Assembly (NCBI GenBank): GCA_963712995.1
Contig: CAVQKH010000019.1
Location: 1-64,000 of the forward strand
Source: GCA-003244245 sp963712995
GTDB lineage: Bacteria; Actinomycetota; Actinomycetes; Mycobacteriales; Pseudonocardiaceae
Direction of reading: 5' to 3'
Length of the DNA: 64,000 bases
In this document: one piece after another, positions 45,114 to 53,689 of the stretch
How positions within the stretch are numbered: position 1 is the stretch's first letter
How the letters are laid out: each line of letters starts with the position of its first letter
Notes under the pieces: model-generated
Seen by the model: only the letters and a program-made list of their open reading frames with translations
Databases searched by the model: none
What the model was told of the DNA's origin: nothing
Position numbers and translations under genes: made by a program

Positions 45114-46532
45114 ATGGCACGAGTTGGGCTGTTGACCTTCTCCGATGGACGTGACTTCGTCCACACCGACATCAAGGCCTTCACGCAGGACGTCGAGGGC
45201 CGCATCGCCCAGGCGCTCGAGCAGGCCGGGCACGAGGTCATCCGCGCCTCGGAGACGATCTGGACGAACACGCTGGCCACCACCGAGGCGCGCCGGGTCG
45301 CCGACGCGCGCCCGGACCTCACCGTCTTCAACTACCCGGTGTGGGCGTTCCCGCACTTCTCGATGCTCGCTGCGGCCGCCACGCCGGGCCCGCTGCTGCT
45401 GTTCTCCAACATCGATCCGCAGTTCCCGGGCATGGTCGGCATGCTGGCCGCCGGTGGCGGGTTGGACCAGATCGGCCGCCTGCACACCCGGGTGTGGGGC
45501 GACGCCGCCGATCCGGCGGTGCTTGACCGTGTCCTGGAGACGGTCCGGGCCGCCGCGGCCGTGTCCGCGCTGTCGGGCAGCACCTTCGGCCGGATCGGTG
45601 GACGCCCGATGGGCATGTACACCGCGGTGGCCGACACCGATCAGTGGATGAGCACCTTCGGGGTGGACGTCGAGGAAATCGACCAGTGGGAGATCGTGCG
45701 GCGCTCCGCCGCCATCGAGCAGTCCCGGGTCACCGCCGGCCGGGAATGGCTGGAGCGCCACGCCGCCAAGGTGCACTACGACGGCAAGCAGCTGACGCCC
45801 GAGCTGCTCGAACGCCAGATCCGCTCCTACCACGCCGTGCGGGAACTGATCGAGGAGTGGAACCTCGACTTCAGCGGGATCAAGGGCCAGCCCGAGCTGA
45901 CCACGCACTTCACCACCATGGACGTCACCGAGGCGTTCCTCAACGACCCCTACGACTGGGAGGGCCCCAAGCCCACCCACGTCTGCGCCACCGAGTCCGA
46001 CATGGACGGCGCACTCACCATGCAACTGCTCAAGGGCCTGTCCGGCACCCCGGTGCTCTTCGCCGACGTGCGGCACTACCACGGCGACCGCGACATCTGG
46101 GACCTGTGCAACTCCGGCCAGCACGCCACCTGGTTCGCCGCGCGCAGCGATGACCCGGCGGAGAACCTGCGTTCGGTGCACTTCTACCCCGAGATCTTCT
46201 ACTTCCCCGCCGGCGGCGCCTCGGTATCGTTTTTCGCCGCGCCGGGGCGGGCCACCTTCGCCCGGCTGACCCGGATCGGCGGCCGGTACCGGATGCACGT
46301 CGCACGCGGCGAGTTCGAGTCCTACGACGAGGCGACCAACGAGGCGTTGGCTCGGCAGTCGACGCCGCAGTGGCCGCACGCGTTCACCCGGCTGGACGTG
46401 CAGGCCAGTGAGTTCCTTTCCGAGTTCGGGGCCAACCACATCCACGCCATACCCGGCGAGTACGTCGCAGAGCTCCGCGCAGTCTGCCGCATGCTCGACA
46501 TCGAGTGGGCCGGGCTGGGCGGGGTCAGGTGA
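45114..46532 (+). CDS. L-fucose/L-arabinose isomerase family protein
   Basis: A 472-residue protein from ATG 45114 (GGCAGGAGC upstream). It begins MARVGLLTFSDGRDF and has the two-domain fucose/arabinose isomerase fold. Segments such as FNYPVWAFPHFSMLAAAA, SNIDPQFPGMVGMLAAGGGL and CATESDMDGALTMQLLKGL fit the family, the last holding candidate Mn-binding Glu and Asp. It would interconvert an aldose and a ketose. The kinase and transporter sharing its operator lie 3 kb downstream. Confidence 0.82.
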   Translation: MARVGLLTFSDGRDFVHTDIKAFTQDVEGRIAQALEQAGHEVIRASETIWTNTLATTEARRVADARPDLTVFNYPVWAFPHFSMLAAAATPGPLLLFSNIDPQFPGMVGMLAAGGGLDQIGRLHTRVWGDAADPAVLDRVLETVRAAAAVSALSGSTFGRIGGRPMGMYTAVADTDQWMSTFGVDVEEIDQWEIVRRSAAIEQSRVTAGREWLERHAAKVHYDGKQLTPELLERQIRSYHAVRELIEEWNLDFSGIKGQPELTTHFTTMDVTEAFLNDPYDWEGPKPTHVCATESDMDGALTMQLLKGLSGTPVLFADVRHYHGDRDIWDLCNSGQHATWFAARSDDPAENLRSVHFYPEIFYFPAGGASVSFFAAPGRATFARLTRIGGRYRMHVARGEFESYDEATNEALARQSTPQWPHAFTRLDVQASEFLSEFGANHIHAIPGEYVAELRAVCRMLDIEWAGLGGVR

Positions 46533-46693
46533 CCTAATCGGTCGCCGTCAGCGGCCTGGGTCCGTGCCCGCTCCCGTCTCGCCGGTGGTCGCCCCTGGCA
46601 GTCTTGGCCACTCCTGACTGAAGGTTCTGCGACCGTGGATCGTCGTAATACCACGACAGTAAGGTGTATTATGCCAGTTCAGGAGGAAGCGGG

Positions 46694-46939
46694 GTGCGGG
46701 TTGATGAGGTCGAGTGGGACGAAGGCAATCTTTATCACGCGACCCTCAGGGTCAGTGCCGCCGAGGTCGAGCAGGTTATCGACGATCCGGCGTCCATCTG
46801 GCGGGTCAACCGCAGGGGTCGCACCGCGACGCATCTTGTGAGCGGCCGGACGACCGGCGGGGCGGCCGTTCGGGTAGCAGTCCTCTACGACCCGGCCACC
46901 CGCACCGCGCGGCCGATCACTGCAGTGAGGATCGACTGA
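46694..46939 (+). CDS. BrnT-like toxin candidate
   Basis: An 81-residue product from GTG 46694 (AGGAGG 8 nt upstream). DEVEWDEGNLYHATLRVSAA followed by EVEQVIDDPASIW resembles the BrnT start (F-WD--K---NL-KH-VS--EA). Upstream, tcgt-aatacc-acga is a small palindrome near a TATTAT-like -10. The gene is followed 42 nt later by an antitoxin-like gene. Confidence 0.55.
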   Translation: MRVDEVEWDEGNLYHATLRVSAAEVEQVIDDPASIWRVNRRGRTATHLVSGRTTGGAAVRVAVLYDPATRTARPITAVRID

Positions 46940-46981
46940 TCACGCGTGGCAACCACCACCATCACGCACCGGAGGTCACCG

Positions 46982-47347
46982 ATGGCGAGCAAGGACAACC
47001 CGGCGGCTAACGCCGCCTACTGGAACGAGCACCTGACCGACCCCGACATCGATGATGGCGAGGTGGTCGAGGTCGAGGTCACTCGACCATTGACCTCGAC
47101 ATTCTCTCTGCGTATCCCTGCAGCTGAACTGGATGTCATCCGCGCGGAAGCGAGCAACGCGGGGGTCTCTGTGTCCGAGTGGGTGCGTACCGCGTGCGCT
47201 ACTGCGCTGAGCACGCAGGACAACCGGCAGGTGGTCGAGATCATGGCCAATCGGGCCGCATTGCAGCAGCTGGTGCGACGGCTGCTTGAGCTTGTGGAGC
47301 AGGAATCCAGCGAGCTGGCCCACCTGTCCCGGCTACTGGCGAGCTGA
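46982..47347 (+). CDS. Ribbon-helix-helix/CopG-like antitoxin candidate
   Basis: A 121-residue protein from ATG 46982 (GGAGG upstream). The core TSTFSLRIPAAELDVIRAEA followed by SNAGVSVSEWVRTAC is a ribbon-helix-helix motif. An acidic N-terminus (PDIDDGEVVEVEV) and a helical C-terminus flank it. Together with the upstream gene it looks like a type II toxin-antitoxin pair. Confidence 0.65.
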   Translation: MASKDNPAANAAYWNEHLTDPDIDDGEVVEVEVTRPLTSTFSLRIPAAELDVIRAEASNAGVSVSEWVRTACATALSTQDNRQVVEIMANRAALQQLVRRLLELVEQESSELAHLSRLLAS

Positions 47348-47769
47348 CCGGAGAATCGCTCGACGCCGCGTCAACGGCAGCGCTCGGCCCATGTGATGTC
47401 GTAGGGTCCGGCGTGGAACCAAGGCTGCCAGAGCTGGCGGCACTCACACCCATGTGTTGTTCGAGGCCGCACCTCTCGGTGCTCCGGAGTTGTTCTCCGA
47501 CTACAGGCACGTGAGGCGGCCCCGCACTTGCTCCGCGAGACAGCCGACGTCTGTGACGGCAAGATCCTGACTCGCCCACCTACTCTCCGCGGGTCGCCCC
47601 AGCCGGTTCCAGTGCCGCCAGGAATCTTGCAGTTTCTTGTAGACGCGCAGCGTTCTGTGCGCGAGTACGGGGTAGGACGCAGACAACGATCGATGCCGCC
47701 GCGATCCGTACCGCACTCGCAAGCCAACCCAATTCCCTGACTCCTTACGACAGCGCGAGACTGCATCGG
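47348..47769. other. Spacer, with possible lost N-terminus of TIR gene
   Basis: The frame of the next gene is open back to 47557. The last part, TIDAAAIRTALASQPNSLTP followed by YDSARLHRVEGL, reads like TPR helices, but no start codon with a ribosome-binding site is seen. The gene may have lost its original start. Confidence 0.4.
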
Positions 47770-48708
47770 GTGGAAGGACTGTCGGCAGCCGATCAGCGTG
47801 ATTTCGACAGGGCGGCCGTTCACCTGGATGTGGCCCGGCAGATCCTCCTCGGGGTCGGCAACCAGGCCGGCGCGGCGGCCATTGAACTCGATAGGCTCCA
47901 GCTTGACATACGGCAAGGCCAGGAGCCGGCTCTATCTGACGCGGTTCGTCGACCACGAGTCTTCCTCTCCTTCGCCGGGAACGATCGAGCAATGGTCGAG
48001 CGGCTCCGCCACGATCTCAGGGAACGCGACATCGAGACGTTCATCTTTCCACCAGGCGGAAATTTCGTGCTTGACATCAACCGTGCCCTCGCGCAGTCGG
48101 ACTACTTGGTGCTTCTGTGGTCGCAGGCCTGCGTTGATCGCCCGTGGGTCGACGCCGAGTGGTCCGCCGCGCTCGCCCGCGGGCTCCAGGAACGAAGATC
48201 CTTTCTCTTCATTGTGCGACTGGACGCGACTCCCTTGCCCCCGCTGTTGGCTCCGCGCCAGTATCTTGACGCTTTCAACAACTGGGATGACCTCGTGAAC
48301 GAGCTTGCCGCTATATGGGGCCGGGACCGTGCGGTCGGTGAGCCCGTGCTCCCCGCATGCTTCCTGGCAGCCACGGGCATTGGCGAGGCCCAACCTCCTA
48401 ATATCGTTCTTTACGTACGCAATCGAGCGCTGTCCGTTGCGCATGTCATTGCTGTGCCAGTGGAGTCGACCGGCCAGGATCTCGAGAGTCTAGTGCGCGC
48501 CGAACTAGCACTACCGGATATCGAGAAAAGATTCGGTGGCGCGGTGGGCATGCGCTTCCACTACCAGTTTAAAAACGACGATAAAACGATTCCATTCGAC
48601 AAGACACTTGCCGAGCTACACATCACAGACGGCGCCACGATCGAATTCGAGGTGGAGATAGAGTCGTTTGACTCCGCGGGATCGTCCCCAATCGTCACGT
48701 ACCGGTAA
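47770..48708 (+). CDS. TIR domain protein with C-terminal ubiquitin-like fold
   Basis: A 312-residue product from GTG 47770 (start uncertain). Residues 1-50 are TPR-like (DFDRAAVHLDVARQILLG). Residues ~60-185 are a TIR domain (RRPRVFLSFAGNDRAMVERL; putative catalytic Glu in PWVDAEWSAAL). Residues ~215-305 look like a beta-grasp, ubiquitin-like domain (HVIAVPVESTGQDLESLVRA ... KTLAELHITDGATIEFEVEI). Intact TIR genes beside TA pairs are often anti-phage NADases; the Ubl-like tail would be unusual. Confidence 0.65.
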   Translation: MEGLSAADQRDFDRAAVHLDVARQILLGVGNQAGAAAIELDRLQLDIRQGQEPALSDAVRRPRVFLSFAGNDRAMVERLRHDLRERDIETFIFPPGGNFVLDINRALAQSDYLVLLWSQACVDRPWVDAEWSAALARGLQERRSFLFIVRLDATPLPPLLAPRQYLDAFNNWDDLVNELAAIWGRDRAVGEPVLPACFLAATGIGEAQPPNIVLYVRNRALSVAHVIAVPVESTGQDLESLVRAELALPDIEKRFGGAVGMRFHYQFKNDDKTIPFDKTLAELHITDGATIEFEVEIESFDSAGSSPIVTYR

Positions 48709-49483
48709 GCGCATCGACGGATCTTTCTCCGCACGTTCCAGGCGGAGCTCGAACGCCACCGCCGTCGCCAGGTACGATCGACAGCCTCGGTCAACACGAA
48801 CATGACGATCCGACGAAGTCATGGCCGCAGCTCGCAGGACGGGTGACTGCGGCCGGAAGCGTTGCAGTGGGTGGACCTGTGTGGCTGCGGCACCCTCGTG
48901 CTCGGGCCGGTGAGTCCGGGATGGCTCAGCGCACCGGATGAGACGAACGAGCCGGTTTCGTCCGGGCTGCCTTTCATGCAGGTGCCGCAGCAGTGGTCGC
49001 GATTAGTGAGTGGTGGACTCCGTGGCAGCGGCTGTCCTCGAAGCCAGCCTGACGTGCACAGCAGCGCGCCTGTGGGCCTGCCGCCCGTGACCATCCGGCC
49101 CGGTGGGCCTGCTGGACGCTGCACGGGGACTCGGGCTGGCAGACCACAGCCGGTCCGGTCCGTCGCACGCTGCGCCGCAAACCTTGACCAGCGGAGCCGA
49201 CGCGTGGCGTGCCTCTGAGGTACGCCGACCACGAGTTCCCCCCTTTTCCGGGAGCGATCGAGAACGTCCAAGCGGGTTTCGCCCGCCGCAGGCCGCTAGT
49301 CGGGCGGGGCCCAAGATGCCAATAGGTGAGCACCTCGCGCCAATTCTGGATGACCGCAGGTGACCGAACATGCCGCGCTCGGGGCCCTGGCCCGCTTGCT
49401 GGGGGGGCGAGCTGACCGTGCAGCTGACCCCGTCGGTGGCCTGACCGCCACCCGCCAATCGGCGAGTGGTCTGGTGGCTCTTC
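48709..49483. other. Non-coding stretch with a TIR-gene fragment
   Basis: About 775 bases with no supported gene. The one legible item is a short copy of the TIR-domain start at 49213-49275. Confidence 0.4.
49213..49275 (+). pseudogene. Fragment of a second TIR gene
   Basis: The stretch encodes EVRRPRVPPFSGSDRERPSGF-like residues and matches the DNA at about 47942-48002 with scattered changes (for example gccgaccacgagtt versus gtcgaccacgagtc, and ccgggagcgatcgag versus ccgggaacgatcgag). It is a leftover of a duplicated TIR gene. Confidence 0.5.
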
Positions 49484-49511
49484 CGCTGGGTGATACCTTC
49501 GTCACCCAGCG
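49484..49511. promoter_or_regulatory. Operator palindrome (copy 2), perfect
   Basis: Perfect 10-base arms CGCTGGGTGA and TCACCCAGCG around TACCTTCG, the same spacer as copy 1 at 44975. It controls the kinase-porter-hydrolase operon. Confidence 0.75.
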
Positions 49512-49557
49512 CAACATGATCGATCCCCAGGTGAAGGCGATTCAGGCAGGAGCCGAG

Positions 49558-49626
49558 ATGGCACGCGTCGGACTGGTGTCGTTCTCCGACGGACGCGACT
49601 TCATCATTCTGGGCGGGGCCCGGTGA
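49558..49626 (+). pseudogene. Internally deleted second copy of the isomerase gene
   Basis: It starts like the 45114 gene (MARVGLVSFSDGRDF), then jumps directly to the last residues (LGGAR and stop, versus LGGVR and stop). About 450 codons are missing. The leader (cagcg-aacat-atcgatccc) is also shared. The stop overlaps the kinase start, as the full-length gene would have. Confidence 0.8.
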
Positions 49627-51128
49627 GCTCGTTGCTGCTCGGTGTCGACATCGGCACCGCCAGTTCCAAGGGGGTGCTGGTCCGTGACGACGGCACCGTG
49701 GTCGCGACCGCGACCCGGGCCCACGGGGTGTCCATGCCGCACCCCGGCTGGGTCGAGCACGACGCGCAGGCTGTGTGGTGGGCGGACTTCGCGGCGATCA
49801 GCCAGGAGCTGACGGCGACCGCGCGCGAACCGATCGCCGCGGTCGCCGTCAGCGGCATCGGCCCCTGCGTGCTCGCGGTGGACAGCCAGGACCGGCCCCT
49901 TCGACCGGCGATCCTCTACGGCGTCGACACCCGCGCCCAGACCGAGATCGAGGAGCTGACCAAGACACTGGGCGCACAGACCATCCTGGAGCGCTGCGGC
50001 TCGGTGCTCACCTCGCAGGCGGTCGGACCCAAACTGGCGTGGCTGCGCGCGAACGAACCCGACACCTGGGCAGCGACCCGGCGCTTCCTGATGGCCAGCA
50101 GCTTCGTCGTGCACCGGCTCACCGGCAGCTACGTGCTCGACCATCACTCCGCCAGCCAGTGCACCCCGATGTACGACCCGGTGGAGCACTGCTGGATCGC
50201 GGAGTGGAGCGAGCTCATCGCCCCCGGACTCGAGCTGCCGCAGCTGCGCTGGCCCGCGGAGGTGGTCGGCGAGGTCCACACCACCGCCGCTGCTCAGACC
50301 GGCATCCCGGCGGGCACGCCGGTGGTGGCGGGCACCATCGACGCCTGGGCGGAGGCCACCAGCGTCGGTGTCACCGCACCCGGCGACGTCATGCTGATGT
50401 ACGGGACCACGATGTTCCTGGTCGAGGTGCTCGACCGTCCGCGCCGCAGCCCCGACCTGTGGGGCACGGTGGGCACTTTCCCCGGCACCCACAACTTCGC
50501 CGCCGGGATGGCGACCTCGGGCGCGATCACCGACTGGATCCGCAAGCTGACCGGGGAGTCCTCGTTCGATCAGCTCGTCGGGGAAGCCCAGCAGTCGCCA
50601 CCCGGATCCAACGGCCTGCTCATGTTGCCCTACTTCGCCGGCGAGCGGACGCCGCTGTTCGACCCGGACGCCCGCGGCGTGCTGATCGGGCTGACCCTGC
50701 GGCACCACCGCGGGGACCTCTACCGGGCCGCGTTGGAGGCCACCGCCTACGGCGTACGGCACAACCTGGAAGCGATGCGCGAGGCCGGCGGGCAGGACCG
50801 CCGGCTGGTCGCGGTGGGTGGTGGGACCAAGGGCGGGCTGTGGACCCAGATCGTCTCCGACGTGCTGAACGCCCCGCAGCAGCTGCCCCAGCAGACGATC
50901 GGCGCCTGCCTGGGCGACGCGCTGCTCGCTGCCATCGGGATCGGGCAGTCACCAGAAGTAACAGAGTGGAATCCCATCGCGATCACTATTGAGCCGGGTC
51001 CGGAGCCGACGGCGGCTTACGAGCGCTACTACTCCCTCTACCGGGAGCTGTACCCGGGCACCAGAGATATCGCGCATGCCCTCGCCCGAGAACAGCGGGC
51101 GGATCCCTCTCGCATCGGAGGTAGCTGA
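49623..51128 (+). CDS. FGGY-family carbohydrate kinase (xylulokinase-like)
   Basis: A 501-residue protein from GTG 49623. The N-terminal ATPase-core phosphate loop is LLGVDIGTASSKGVLVRDDG; VAVSGIGPCVLAVD and YGVDTRAQTEIEEL follow. In the second domain, DVMLMYGTTMFLVE, LPYFAGERTPLFDPDARG (FGGY signature region) and VGGGTKGGLWTQIVSDVL are seen. It would phosphorylate the ketose made by the isomerase. It overlaps the porter gene by TGATG. Confidence 0.9.
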   Translation: MSSLLLGVDIGTASSKGVLVRDDGTVVATATRAHGVSMPHPGWVEHDAQAVWWADFAAISQELTATAREPIAAVAVSGIGPCVLAVDSQDRPLRPAILYGVDTRAQTEIEELTKTLGAQTILERCGSVLTSQAVGPKLAWLRANEPDTWAATRRFLMASSFVVHRLTGSYVLDHHSASQCTPMYDPVEHCWIAEWSELIAPGLELPQLRWPAEVVGEVHTTAAAQTGIPAGTPVVAGTIDAWAEATSVGVTAPGDVMLMYGTTMFLVEVLDRPRRSPDLWGTVGTFPGTHNFAAGMATSGAITDWIRKLTGESSFDQLVGEAQQSPPGSNGLLMLPYFAGERTPLFDPDARGVLIGLTLRHHRGDLYRAALEATAYGVRHNLEAMREAGGQDRRLVAVGGGTKGGLWTQIVSDVLNAPQQLPQQTIGACLGDALLAAIGIGQSPEVTEWNPIAITIEPGPEPTAAYERYYSLYRELYPGTRDIAHALAREQRADPSRIGGS

Positions 51129-52537
51129 TGGTCGCGTCCACGTTCCAGCCCCGGGTGAGCACACGGCGCGTGTATGCCCTGGGTGCGCTGGCAGCGATTC
51201 TGTTCGGTTACGACATCGCCATCATCGGGGCGGCGCTGTTGTTCATCAAGAACGATCTGCCGCTAACCGACTGGTGGACAGGTGCGGTAGTCAGCGCCGT
51301 GATGTTGGGGGCGATGGTGGGCGCACTGAGCAGCGGCCCCCTGGCCGATCGTCAAGGACGGCAGCGGCTCCTGCTGGTGGCCGCGGTGCTGTTCGCCGTG
51401 GGAGCCGCAGGCAGCGGGGTCGCTATGAGCGTCGCCATGCTGGTGTCGTGCCGCTTCATCCTCGGGCTGGCCATCGGGATCGCGTCGGTGATCGTGCCGC
51501 TTTACCTGGCCGAGATGGCTCCGGCCCGGAACCGCGGCGCGGTCACCTCCCTGAATCAGTACATGATCATCGCGGGGGTGGTCCTTGCCTCGGCCGTCGG
51601 CTTTGGGCTGGTCTTCGCCAGCTCGTGGCGAGGGATGCTGCTCATCGGCGTGATCCCGGCGGTGGTACTCATCATCGGGTTAATCGGTATGCCTGACACC
51701 CCCCGTTCGCTGGTGCGACGCGGATACCCCGACCAAGGACGCGCGGTCCTGGTCGGTCTGCGCGGCGACCCCGCACAGGCAGACCGTGAGCTCACCGAGA
51801 TCGTGGACCTCGAACGGCAGCAACGCACCACGCACACCCAGGCCCGCCTGTCCGAGCCCTGGGTGCGCCGGCTGCTGCTGCTGGGCATCCTGCTGGCCAT
51901 CTTCCAGCAAATCATCGGGATCAACGCAATCGTGTCCTACCAACCGAAGGTGCTCACCGGCTTGGGGATGTCCGAGACCACCACACTGCTGTTCGGACTT
52001 CTCAACGGACTGGTCAACCTACTGACCATCGCCCTTGTCGTTCGGTCGAAGGTCGTCGACCGGCGCGGCCGCAAGCCCATCTTGCTGGCCGGTCTGGTGG
52101 GCATGTCGGTCAGCTTGCTTGCCCTGGGTGGTGCAGCGCTGATCCTCCCGGTCAACTCGACCGCCCTGTTGGTCATCGCGGTGGCCGCGATCGTGGTGTT
52201 CACCAACACCTTCTCCGCCACCTGGGGCCCGGTGCTGTGGGTGCAGCTGGCCGAGATCTTCCCGCTTGCCATCCGGGGATCGGCGATGGCCATCGCTACC
52301 CTGTTCAACTGGCTAGCCGCCTTCATGGTGACCCTGACCTTCCCCGTCCTCGCCGCGCTCGCCGGTGTGGGCACGATCTTCATCGCCTACGCTGTCGCCA
52401 GCGTGGTGATCTTCCCGATTGTGTGGTGGATAGTGCCGGAAACCAAGGAGCGCAGCCTGGAATCCCTCGAAGCGGACTTCCGCGCCGGCACCCGGTCCGG
52501 AATGACCGAGCCCACCACGGCCGCGGGCACGGCATGA
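51128..52537 (+). CDS. MFS sugar porter
   Basis: A 469-residue protein with 12 hydrophobic segments. Sugar-porter signatures are plain: GPLADRQGRQRLLL (loop 2-3), CRFILGLAIGIASVIVPLYL, AEMAPARNRGA, FQQIIGINAIVSYQP (helix 7), DRRGRKPILLAGL (loop 8-9) and PETKERSLE (after helix 12). It is a proton-coupled uptake permease, overlapped by both neighbours, so it belongs to the kinase/hydrolase operon. Confidence 0.93.
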   Translation: MVASTFQPRVSTRRVYALGALAAILFGYDIAIIGAALLFIKNDLPLTDWWTGAVVSAVMLGAMVGALSSGPLADRQGRQRLLLVAAVLFAVGAAGSGVAMSVAMLVSCRFILGLAIGIASVIVPLYLAEMAPARNRGAVTSLNQYMIIAGVVLASAVGFGLVFASSWRGMLLIGVIPAVVLIIGLIGMPDTPRSLVRRGYPDQGRAVLVGLRGDPAQADRELTEIVDLERQQRTTHTQARLSEPWVRRLLLLGILLAIFQQIIGINAIVSYQPKVLTGLGMSETTTLLFGLLNGLVNLLTIALVVRSKVVDRRGRKPILLAGLVGMSVSLLALGGAALILPVNSTALLVIAVAAIVVFTNTFSATWGPVLWVQLAEIFPLAIRGSAMAIATLFNWLAAFMVTLTFPVLAALAGVGTIFIAYAVASVVIFPIVWWIVPETKERSLESLEADFRAGTRSGMTEPTTAAGTA

Positions 52538-53620
52538 CCGTCAACTACGGTCCGTACGGCTCAAGCCTGCGAGACCTGCCACGGCTGCGCAGCACCCGAC
52601 GGCGCCGCGCGTCCAGCTGGGACCGTACGGGCGGTAACGACGACCGCCTGACCCTGCGTCCGGGCCAGACCGCCATCCTCGCAGACATCGAGGGAGCCGG
52701 CAGCATCAACCACATCTGGGTGACCGTCGCCAACGAGCGGATGATCCGCAACCCGTGGATGCGGGAACCCGATTACCTGCGCCGCCTCGTGCTCCGCGCC
52801 TACTGGGACGGCGAGGAGCACCCGAGCATCGTCGTCCCGCTGGGTGATTTCTTCGGGGTAGGGCACGGTCGCACCACCAACTTCGTCTCCGCCCCACTCC
52901 AGATGAGCCCCGAAGACGGCAAGGGGTTCAACTCTTTTTTTCACATGCCGTTCGGCGCGGGCGCGCGACTGGAGATCACCAGCGAACTGGCCCACGAAAA
53001 AATGTTCTTCTACTACTACATCGACTACGAGGAACTCGACGAGCTCGAAGATGGCATCGGACGTTTCCACGCCCAATGGCGGCATAGCAACCCCTGCCCT
53101 GGAACTCCGCAGGCCTCAGAGAGCAACGCCGATTTCCTGCTCACCGGAGAGAATCTCGACGGGAAGGCCAACTACACCATCCTGGAGGCGACCGGCCGCG
53201 GCCACTACGTCGGTTGCGTGCTCAACATCCACAACCTTCGCGACACCAATGAATGGAACTGGTACGGCGAGGGCGACGACATGATTTTCATCGACGGCGA
53301 GGCGTGGCCACCCACCCTCCACGGCACCGGCACCGAGGACTACTTCAATACCGCCTGGTGCCCCACCCAGACCTACCACGCGCCCTATCACGGCATCACC
53401 CTGCCCGGCGGCGACAACTGGAGTGGACAGATCAGCCTGTACCGCTTCCATATCGAAGATCCTATGCCATTCGAGCGATCCATCCGGGTCAGCATCGAGC
53501 ACGGCCATGCGAACAAACGCAGCGACGACTACTCCTCGGTGGCCTACTGGTACCAGGCCGAGCCACACCTAGCCGTTCGAACTCGACCCCGTCGAACACC
53601 GCGCGCCCCGAACTCGCTGA
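52534..53620 (+). CDS. DUF2961/GH172-family glycoside hydrolase, frameshifted at the 3' end
   Basis: ATG 52534 overlaps the porter stop. Family segments: ILADIEGAGSINHIWVT near the start, PLGDFFGVGHGRT, FFHMPFGAGARLEI, LHGTGTEDYFNTAWCP (conserved acid) and SSVAYWYQAEPH near the end. DUF2961 proteins include alpha-D-fructofuranosidase and arabinofuranosidase enzymes of GH172. A one-base loss near 53571 diverts the frame; the proper tail PFELDPVEHRAPRTR and stop (53618-53620) is in another frame. About 360 residues. No signal peptide, so the enzyme acts on imported sugar. Confidence 0.78.
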
Positions 53621-53689
53621 TCTCGAGACCCAGCCAACGCAAACTGGCGGCTCATCGGGATCTGGTGGCTCGGCTGGGGGTAGGTGGTC

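Noticed and set aside
45045..46445. Leftward frame across the isomerase gene
   Set aside because: Antisense shadow; the rightward product has the isomerase fold pattern and an operator and leader upstream.
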